This document shows, in pieces, positions 25,750-31,118 of a stretch of 64,000 nucleotides of DNA. Location of the stretch: contig NZ_JOIJ01000005.1 in the NCBI RefSeq assembly GCF_000719975.1, positions 62,001 to 126,000 on the forward strand, given 5' to 3'. Below the pieces are notes generated by a model. The model had not been told where the DNA came from. It searched no databases and worked only from the letters and a program-made list of their open reading frames with translations. A program made the position numbers and the translations under genes. This stretch comes from Prauserella rugosa (lineage in GTDB: Bacteria; Actinomycetota; Actinomycetes; Mycobacteriales; Pseudonocardiaceae). How positions within the stretch are numbered: the stretch's first letter is position 1; every line of letters starts with the position of its first letter.

Positions 25750-26739
25750 ATGCCAAGCTCGTTGATCATTATCGGGCTCGCCGCGGCGTGGCTTGTCGTT
25801 CTCGTTCCCATGGTGGCGCGCAAGCGTCAGGAGGTCACACAGACCAGCGATTCCGCGTTGGCGGGTCGAATCGTGCGGAGCGGTACGCGAGGCAACGGGC
25901 GGAGGGATGTCGCCGTGTCCGGAGATGCGAACACACGTGAGGGCCGCGTCGAGGACGCCGACGCTCGCGACGACTACGACTACGACTACGACATGGACGA
26001 CATGGACCCGGACATGGACGCCGACTACGAGGCCGACTACGCCGACGACCGTGTCGACCACCGTGTCGACCAGGCCGAGGCCGATTACGACGACGCCGGT
26101 GACGTGGCCGACGGTGCTCCTGTCGACGACCGCGACGTCCGCGACGACCGAGACGTCGACGACGCCGAACCGGTCCAGCGTCGCTACCGACCCGGCCGCG
26201 GTGGTTTCGACCCGGAGGCCGCGGAGATCACCGCGCGGGCCAAGTACGCCTACCGCCAGCGTGTCGTGTTGATCCTGCTCATCGCGGCCGTGGCGAGCGC
26301 GATCGTCGCCGCCGTCGTGGCGCCGATGCTGTGGTGGCTGCACGGTGCCGTCGACGTGGCGCTCGTCGGGTACCTCGGCTACCTGCGTCGTCAGGTGCGC
26401 ATCGAGGAGGAGATTCGTCAGCGCAGGATGGCGCGGTACGCCGGGGGCGGGCGTCGGCCACGGCGTGCTCCCGAGCCCGAGCGGTACGCCGACTCCGAGT
26501 ACGACCTCGACGACGAGTACGCCTACGACGAGCGCTTCCATGACGAGGACTCCGCGGTGGACCCTCGACCGGCGCGCAGGCCCGGACAGTCCGGCCCGCA
26601 GCTGGTGAGCGTCGAGCACCGCCGCGCACCGCGGCCGCCGCGCAACACGGTCGTCGTCGACATCGACGACGAGGACCCCGCGTTCCACGAACTCGGCGAT
26701 CCTGGCGAACTGCCGTACCGCCGAGCCGTCGGCGAGTAG
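25750..26739 (+). CDS. GLPR-like membrane protein (Rv0996 homolog by position and layout)
   Basis: The 329-residue protein begins with an N-terminal membrane helix (SSLIIIGLAAAWLVVLVPMV), followed by a basic patch, a very acidic Asp/Tyr-rich tract (about residues 72-140, with DYDYDYDMDDMDPDMDADYE), then a hydrophobic region of probably two helices (VVLILLIAAVASAIVAAVVA; GAVDVALVGYLGYL, about 176-215) and a second acidic, Tyr-rich tail. It follows galU-glp-rimJ as Rv0996 does. In Corynebacterium the equivalent receptor GLPR anchors Glp at the septum; assignment here rests on gene order and topology. A 200-base gap separates it from rimJ. Confidence 0.75.
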   Translation: MPSSLIIIGLAAAWLVVLVPMVARKRQEVTQTSDSALAGRIVRSGTRGNGRRDVAVSGDANTREGRVEDADARDDYDYDYDMDDMDPDMDADYEADYADDRVDHRVDQAEADYDDAGDVADGAPVDDRDVRDDRDVDDAEPVQRRYRPGRGGFDPEAAEITARAKYAYRQRVVLILLIAAVASAIVAAVVAPMLWWLHGAVDVALVGYLGYLRRQVRIEEEIRQRRMARYAGGGRRPRRAPEPERYADSEYDLDDEYAYDERFHDEDSAVDPRPARRPGQSGPQLVSVEHRRAPRPPRNTVVVDIDDEDPAFHELGDPGELPYRRAVGE

Positions 26740-26811
26740 GGACCCCCCTGCTCCATGGGCTCAGCGGCCTTGCTAAGCTCATGGAGCTTCCTTAAAGGGG
26801 AGGCACCCTCC

Positions 26812-26884
26812 GGGGCTGTAGCGCAGTTGGTAGCGCGTCTCGTTCGCATCGAGAAGGTCAGGGGTTCGATTCCCCTCAGCTCCA
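26812..26884 (+). tRNA. tRNA-Ala (anticodon CGC)
   Basis: A 73-nt cloverleaf with acceptor GGGGCTG/CAGCTCC (one G-U pair), D-arm AGCGCAGTTGGTAGCGC, anticodon stem TCTCG/CGAGA with loop TTCGCAT (anticodon at 26845-26847), T-arm AGGGG-TTCGATT-CCCCT and discriminator A. CCA is not encoded. A rho-independent style hairpin follows at 26894. Confidence 0.97.
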
Positions 26885-26893
26885 CGTACAGAC

Positions 26894-26925
26894 GGCGAGT
26901 GCTCGTTAAGGGCACTCGCCGTTTT
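26894..26925 (+). terminator. Terminator after tRNA-Ala
   Basis: GGCGAGTGC (26894-26902) and GCACTCGCC (26912-26920) form a perfect 9-bp stem with a 9-base loop, followed by GTTTT. This is a standard intrinsic terminator 9 bases after the tRNA. Confidence 0.88.
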
Positions 26926-27252
26926 GCGTTCCGCAGGGATGTCGCAACACCCGGCGAATCCACGGCGGTCCTCTTTCGGCCGGGAGTGGTCTCGTCGACC
27001 CTGCAAGCCCTGGGCCCGCCGCCCTGCTCCAAAGGACCGGACCTCTCGCCGATCGGCGGTCGGGGACCAGGTCGCTGTCCCTCATCACCCGGACGGTGCG
27101 GGAACCGGCCAGGTCCCGGGCGCGTCCGAGTGGTGTTCCGGAGCCATTTTCGCGGAAACGGGCATGCGGACGTCCGCGAGAACGGAAACTGGAGCGCGGG
27201 AACCGCTAATCTGCAACAGCAGGGCGCCTGGATCGACGCTGAGGGGAAACAG
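26926..27252. other. Gene-free stretch before the type VII-like pair
   Basis: I see no supported gene between the tRNA-Ala terminator and the ATG at 27253. The last part must hold the promoter of the two type VII-like genes. A GGAACC at about 27099 followed 16 bases later by CGTCC resembles an ECF sigma (SigE/SigH-type) promoter, but such matches arise easily by chance at this GC content. Confidence 0.5.
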
Positions 27253-27579
27253 ATGAGCCGCCAATTCGACCCGGATCACATCGACGAACTGGCCAAGAAG
27301 GTCACGCAGCTCAAAGACGTCTGCATCGGCGCGCGTGGCGAACTGGGCGAGGGCGACTCCGACTCCGACTCCGGCGGCGCGTTCGGCTCCCTCAAGAACG
27401 CCGCCAGCGCAGGCGAGACGATCAACGGGTTCTACGGCAAAGTCAACGCCGAGCTGAAGGCCGCCGAGAACCTCGTCGACTCGGCCTCGCTCGCGCTGAC
27501 CGAGGCGGCGCTGCGCATGCGCAACGACGAGGCCGAGGGCGTGCGCACCTTCGGTGGCGGCAGCCCCGAGCAGGCTTGA
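27253..27579 (+). CDS. Small helical type VII secretion (ESX/EspC-like) protein
   Basis: A 108-residue protein, predicted nearly all helical, with no signal peptide: FDPDHIDELAKKVTQLKDVC, a short acidic Asp/Ser linker (GEGDSDSDSGG), then a second helix pair (SLKNAASAGETINGFYGKVN, SASLALTEAALRMRNDEAEG). Size and helix-turn-helix plan fit the ESX-secreted partner proteins, though the WxG turn is not present here. It starts at ATG 27253 behind AGGGGAAA, 35 bases before the larger gene that does carry a WxG-like motif; the two probably form a secreted heterodimer (inference). Confidence 0.65.
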   Translation: MSRQFDPDHIDELAKKVTQLKDVCIGARGELGEGDSDSDSGGAFGSLKNAASAGETINGFYGKVNAELKAAENLVDSASLALTEAALRMRNDEAEGVRTFGGGSPEQA

Positions 27580-27614
27580 TCGGAATTCGTGACGGAAGCC
27601 CAGGGGAACAACCG

Positions 27615-28853
27615 ATGCCAACCGTAGAGAACCCGTCGACACTCGACGACCCTTCGCTCGACCGGCCGAAGGCCATGGACGACATCGACCGGCACGCGGA
27701 GCAGGCGAAACAGCTCAAATCCGGTGCCGTGAACCAACAGGCCAAGAAGATCGGCGGTGCGGGCGCCACCGCAGGCAACGTCGGCGACGATCTCAAGGCC
27801 TTCCGCGAGGACGTCCTGCGCGGCTGGGACGGCAAGGACGCCGAAGCCGTCGCCGAACACCTCAGCCAGCTCAGCAAGGCCAGTTACAAGGTCAGCGACA
27901 AGGCCGAGGCCGCGAGGAAGGCGCTCGCCGGCGTGTCCGAGATCCTCGCGGACGTCAAGCGCAAGGTCGCCCAGCTCGCTCAGGAGGCGGGGGAGAAGGA
28001 CGCGGAGAACCGCAAGCTCATCTCCGCCGCCCGCGACCGCAAGAACAGCTCCGACGACGAGAACGACATCTCGTCGGCCGCCGAGGAGATCGAACGGCTC
28101 CGGAACCTCAACGAGCGGGACGCCAACGGCAAGAAGGAAGACATCAAACGGCTGCTCGACAACGCCGAGTCCGAGATCGACGAGCTCCTCAAACCGCTGG
28201 GCCTCGAGATCGAGGGCGGGTTCGTCGAACTCCTGCCCGCCGACTCCGGCGCGGCGTCCACGTCGGCCTCGAACGCCTCACCCGCACCGATCAACATGGC
28301 CGGCGGCGACGCACCCGCGGTGAGCAGCGGCGGAGGCGGCGGCAGTGCCGGTGGCGGCGGTGGAGCCGACTACGCCGCGTCCGGTGTCGCGCCGGGTGGG
28401 GGAACGCCGGGCAAGGTCAACGTCACCGGCGACAACCCGGCCGCGATCGCCGAGAGCGTCATGGGCAAGTCGGCCGCGCAGCTCATCGCCAGCGGCGAGC
28501 TGCCGATGAACAACGTGCCGACCAACGTGTGCTGCGCCAACTTCGTCACGGCCTGTCTGGAGAAGGCAGGCTGGATCGACTGGCACAGCGACAGCGTGTC
28601 CGACATGGCCGCCAAGCTGAAGGCGGACGGCTGGCAGTCGGTGCCGGTGTCCGAGGCGCCACCGGGCAGTGTCGTCATCTCCAACGACGGTGGACACACC
28701 GTGATGGTCGGCGACGGCGACCCGCCGTTCATCGGCTCCAACAACATCAACCCGGACGGTTCGCAGAGCATCAGCGCGGGCGGCGAGAGCGGCATGGTCG
28801 AGGTGCTCGCGCCGCCACCGGGACTGGTGGAACAGACGATGGGTAAGAACTAA
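27615..28853 (+). CDS. Type VII-like secreted protein with C-terminal CHAP-like cysteine peptidase domain
   Basis: The 412-residue product has three parts. Residues about 15-205 are helical and coiled-coil, with a WxG-like turn VLRGWDGKDAEA. Residues 215-265 are a flexible Gly/Ser/Ala linker. The C-terminal ~140 residues resemble CHAP/NlpC peptidoglycan amidases: Cys in TNVCCANFVTACLEKAGW, His in SNDGGHTVMVGDG, and a following polar residue in IGSNNINPDG. No Sec signal is present, so export through an ESX system is likely. It could be a cell-wall hydrolase or an antibacterial effector. It starts at ATG 27615 after AGGGGAA. Confidence 0.72.
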   Translation: MPTVENPSTLDDPSLDRPKAMDDIDRHAEQAKQLKSGAVNQQAKKIGGAGATAGNVGDDLKAFREDVLRGWDGKDAEAVAEHLSQLSKASYKVSDKAEAARKALAGVSEILADVKRKVAQLAQEAGEKDAENRKLISAARDRKNSSDDENDISSAAEEIERLRNLNERDANGKKEDIKRLLDNAESEIDELLKPLGLEIEGGFVELLPADSGAASTSASNASPAPINMAGGDAPAVSSGGGGGSAGGGGGADYAASGVAPGGGTPGKVNVTGDNPAAIAESVMGKSAAQLIASGELPMNNVPTNVCCANFVTACLEKAGWIDWHSDSVSDMAAKLKADGWQSVPVSEAPPGSVVISNDGGHTVMVGDGDPPFIGSNNINPDGSQSISAGGESGMVEVLAPPPGLVEQTMGKN

Positions 28854-28866
28854 CCCGGTTCGCGAC

Positions 28867-28896
28867 GCCCGGGTGCGGCCCACGCCGCGCCCGGGC
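28867..28896. terminator. Hairpin after the CHAP-domain gene
   Basis: GCCCGGGTGCGGC (28867-28879) pairs with GCCGCGCCCGGGC (28884-28896), 13-bp arms with one G-T mismatch and a 4-base loop, 14 bases after the stop codon. It lies between this gene and the convergent gene ending at 28958. Confidence 0.75.
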
Positions 28897-28902
28897 ACTG
28901 TC

Positions 28903-28952
28903 GTGTCGGCGGGCAGGTCGTGTCGGCGGACAGGTCGCGTCGGTGGGCAGGC
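28903..28952. repeat. Three 17-bp tandem repeats in a convergent intergenic gap
   Basis: GTGTCGGCGGGCAGGTC (28903-28919) is followed by GTGTCGGCGGACAGGTC (28920-28936) and a third, diverged GCGTCGGTGGGCAGGC copy (28937-28952). The array fills the gap between the terminator and the end of the minus-strand gene at 28958. Confidence 0.8.
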
Positions 28953-28957
28953 GCGAG

Positions 28958-29362
28958 TCAGCCGGCTGAGGAGCCGAACAGCTCAGGCGGCACGGAGTGC
29001 TCCGCGGCCCAGTTCGCCCAGGCGACGTCGGTGGGCCCGATCGCACACTCGCGCAGCTCCCAGCCAGAGTTCTGCCCGTCCGGCGCCTTGACCAGCGCCA
29101 CGTAGAGGTCGGACAGCTGGCCGTTCGCCGCCTGCCGCTCGAAGGCGGTGCCCGCGAAGTCCGGGCGGCCACCGTCGGGGTCGCGCATCGTGCCGAACAG
29201 CACGATCCACTGGCCGAGGCGGTCGAGCCGATCGACCGCCACCTCGACGCGATCGCCGACAGCCTGCTCCAGCGGAGCGACCGCGGTCCGGAGCGCCGGG
29301 ACGCGGGCCGGGCTGTCGAGGCCGAGCGGGCGCGGGCCGGATTCTGTGGGCGGTGTGGTCAT
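28958..29362 (-). CDS. Hypothetical protein, 134 residues
   Basis: I do not recognise the family. The product is soluble, with an N-terminal helical half (VPALRTAVAPLEQAVGDRVE, VAVDRLDRLGQWIVLFG) and a C-terminal part rich in Trp and acidic residues (NSGWELRECAIGPTDVAWAN, WAAEHSVPPELFG). Codon use is normal for the window. It converges on the CHAP-domain gene. A role as an immunity or accessory protein for that gene is possible by position but convergent orientation makes it weak. Confidence 0.6.
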   Translation of the reverse strand: MTTPPTESGPRPLGLDSPARVPALRTAVAPLEQAVGDRVEVAVDRLDRLGQWIVLFGTMRDPDGGRPDFAGTAFERQAANGQLSDLYVALVKAPDGQNSGWELRECAIGPTDVAWANWAAEHSVPPELFGSSAG

Positions 29363-29527
29363 CGAACTGCCTTCCGACTGCCGGCCGCCGTTTCGGCCGA
29401 CTTCTGACGCCGATCATGCTACCGCGGCGGCCCCGCCGCGTCCTGACTTCGCGCAACCCGCCGGACACGCCCCTGGCGTGAGGTGCCGGTCGCCGGTGCC
29501 GCGGAGGGCGGCGCATAGGGTCGAGCC

Positions 29528-30097
29528 ATGGCTATGTCGGTGCGTGTCGCGGCCACGGAGGACCGGCCTGCGATCCTGTCGCTGTTGCGGTCCTCGCACG
29601 AGGACGCCGTTGCCGAGCAGGACCGCGGTGAACAGGGTTTCGTCGAAGGCGACTGGGACGAGTCGGCACTCGCCGAGTTGTCCGGCGGGCCGGGGATCTT
29701 CCTGGCCGAGGACGACGACACCGTCGTGGCGGCCGTGCTCACCGTCGACGGCGGCGACCCGGAGCGCTTCACGGGCCCAGCCCGTCGCGCCCTGGCCATG
29801 ACCAAGAGCCTCGAGGGGCCCGTGCTGCTCTACGGACCCGTCGTCGTCGACCCGGGTTTCCGCGGTCGCGGCATCATCCGGACCCTGCTGTCGGGCATGG
29901 CGTTGATGCTCGGTGACCGCTACCCGACCGCGGCACTCTTCGTCGACAACACCAACGAACGCGCACTGCAGGTCCACCGTGGACTCGGCATGCGTAAGCA
30001 CGGACGCTTCACACTCGACGACCGCTCCTACACGGTGTTCACCTTCGCACCGTCGGACTTCCACCCGAGACCGGCGAAGAAGCCGAAGAAGAAGTGA
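29528..30097 (+). CDS. GNAT family N-acetyltransferase
   Basis: A 189-residue acetyltransferase with the GNAT motif A region VVVDPGFRGRGIIRTLLSGM at about residues 109-128 and motif B ALFVDNTNERALQVHRGLGM followed by RKHGRFTLDDRSYTVFTF. The substrate is unknown. The C-terminus is basic (KKPKKK). It stands alone, with a 21-bp tandem repeat array between it and the convergent TetR gene. Confidence 0.85.
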   Translation: MAMSVRVAATEDRPAILSLLRSSHEDAVAEQDRGEQGFVEGDWDESALAELSGGPGIFLAEDDDTVVAAVLTVDGGDPERFTGPARRALAMTKSLEGPVLLYGPVVVDPGFRGRGIIRTLLSGMALMLGDRYPTAALFVDNTNERALQVHRGLGMRKHGRFTLDDRSYTVFTFAPSDFHPRPAKKPKKK

Positions 30098-30136
30098 TCC
30101 GGCGGTTGCGGATCTCCGGGGTGCTGGGCGAGTAGT

Positions 30137-30292
30137 CGCCACACGGGCCCCGAATCCGCAACACGAGCCCCTGGGGCCGCAACACGCGCACCTGGGGCCG
30201 CAACACGCGCACCTGAGCGCGCAACACGGGCTCCCGGGGGCGCAACACGCGCACCTGAGCGCGCAACACGGGCTCCCGGGGGCGCAACACGG
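30137..30292. repeat. Tandem array of 21-bp GC-rich repeats
   Basis: Six full 21-bp units in exact register start at 30157, 30178, 30199, 30220, 30241 and 30262, each opening with CGCAACACG; a seventh unit starts at 30283 and a degenerate 20-bp unit precedes at 30137. Two types alternate, CGCAACACGCGCACCTGAGC and CGCAACACGGGCTCCCGGGG, so part of the array is a 42-bp higher-order duplication. The array fills the gap between the convergent GNAT and TetR genes and ends at the TetR stop codon. Frames through it are open only because 21 is divisible by 3. Confidence 0.92.
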
Positions 30293-30293
30293 G

Positions 30294-31037
30294 TCACGTC
30301 CGGGGACGTGGTCTGCGTCCGCGGCGGACGTCGATGGGCCGGTGGGTGTCCGCTGCGAGGGCGGGCATGGGTGCGGCGTCGGCGCGACTCGCGGCCCACT
30401 CGAGGATTCTCCGCGTCGCCTCCCGGGCCTTCTCCGGATCGTCGCCGAGTCCGATCAGGAGGTTCTCCGCGTGCGGGGCGAGGACCGTGGTGACCCCGTG
30501 GCCTTCCGTGCCGAAGAAGCCCGACATCTCCAACAGCACGAAACCGTGGATCGTGCTCCAGAACTGTCCGGCGATGGCGGTGGCGTCGTCCCCGTGGATG
30601 CGTCCGGCGTCGAGGGCGCGCTGCACGGCCTCCCGCAGCTGATCGAACGTCGCCGTCGCCTCGGCGAGGCCGCTGGGCGCGCCACCCGCGGTGAGGTCCT
30701 GTGCCACCAGGGCGCCGCTACCGAGGCCGGTCACGCCGAACATCAGGCGGTACCGCTGCGGGCTCGCCAGCGCGAACTCCCGGTAGGCGACGCCGAGCGC
30801 GAGCAGGTCGACCACGGGGTCGTCGGTGCGTTCCACCGCCGTCAGTGCCTCGCCGAACCGGATGAACGTCTGCCGCACGAGCGCCTCGTACAGACCGGCC
30901 ATCCCGCCGAAATGCGTGTAGACGGTCGTCGTCGAGGCGCCGATCTCGGCCGCGAGCTTGCGCGCGTTGAGCGCCTCGGCCCCCTCCGTCTCGATCACCC
31001 GGAGTCCGGCTTCGATCAACCGTTCTTTCGTGCTCAT
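30294..31037 (-). CDS. TetR family repressor
   Basis: A 247-residue regulator with the TetR helix-turn-helix at residues 1-50 (MSTKERLIEAGLRVIETEGA, NARKLAAEIGASTTTVYTHF) and a TetR C-terminal ligand domain of the WHG type (FALASPQRYRLMFGV, FWSTIHGFVLLEMSGFFG). The start at ATG 31037 is preferred over 31046. It is divergent from the monooxygenase-hydrolase fusion gene; two identical-type palindromes lie between them, so it very probably represses both itself and that gene. Confidence 0.9.
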   Translation of the reverse strand: MSTKERLIEAGLRVIETEGAEALNARKLAAEIGASTTTVYTHFGGMAGLYEALVRQTFIRFGEALTAVERTDDPVVDLLALGVAYREFALASPQRYRLMFGVTGLGSGALVAQDLTAGGAPSGLAEATATFDQLREAVQRALDAGRIHGDDATAIAGQFWSTIHGFVLLEMSGFFGTEGHGVTTVLAPHAENLLIGLGDDPEKAREATRRILEWAASRADAAPMPALAADTHRPIDVRRGRRPRPRT

Positions 31038-31053
31038 GGTGGCCAAGTCTGTC

Positions 31054-31066
31054 GTAACTATGTTAC
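31054..31066. promoter_or_regulatory. TetR operator 1 (GTAAC-N3-GTTAC)
   Basis: GTAAC TAT GTTAC, a perfect palindrome 17 bases upstream of the TetR start. It is a near copy of the palindrome at 31077, with centres 23 bp apart (about two helical turns), in an AT-rich patch of an otherwise GC-rich region. Confidence 0.85.
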
Positions 31067-31076
31067 ACCTAGCAAT

Positions 31077-31089
31077 GTAACAATGTTAC
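31077..31089. promoter_or_regulatory. TetR operator 2 (GTAAC-N3-GTTAC)
   Basis: GTAAC AAT GTTAC, a perfect palindrome 30 bases upstream of the fusion gene start at 31119. Paired with operator 1 it offers two dimer sites, one per divergent promoter, or cooperative binding of two dimers. Confidence 0.85.
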
Positions 31090-31118
31090 GCACGTCGTGA
31101 CCAGCAAGGAGGCTTGTC

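Noticed and set aside
27099..27125. ECF sigma promoter (GGAACC-N16-CGTCC) before the type VII-like genes
   Set aside because: The match is short, falls 130 bases from the start codon, and is expected by chance in this composition. Recorded only as a possibility.
30039..30290. An 83-codon minus frame reading RPREPVLRAQVRVLRP repeats
   Set aside because: It is only the 21-bp tandem array read in frame. It has no ribosome-binding site and overlaps the GNAT gene end.
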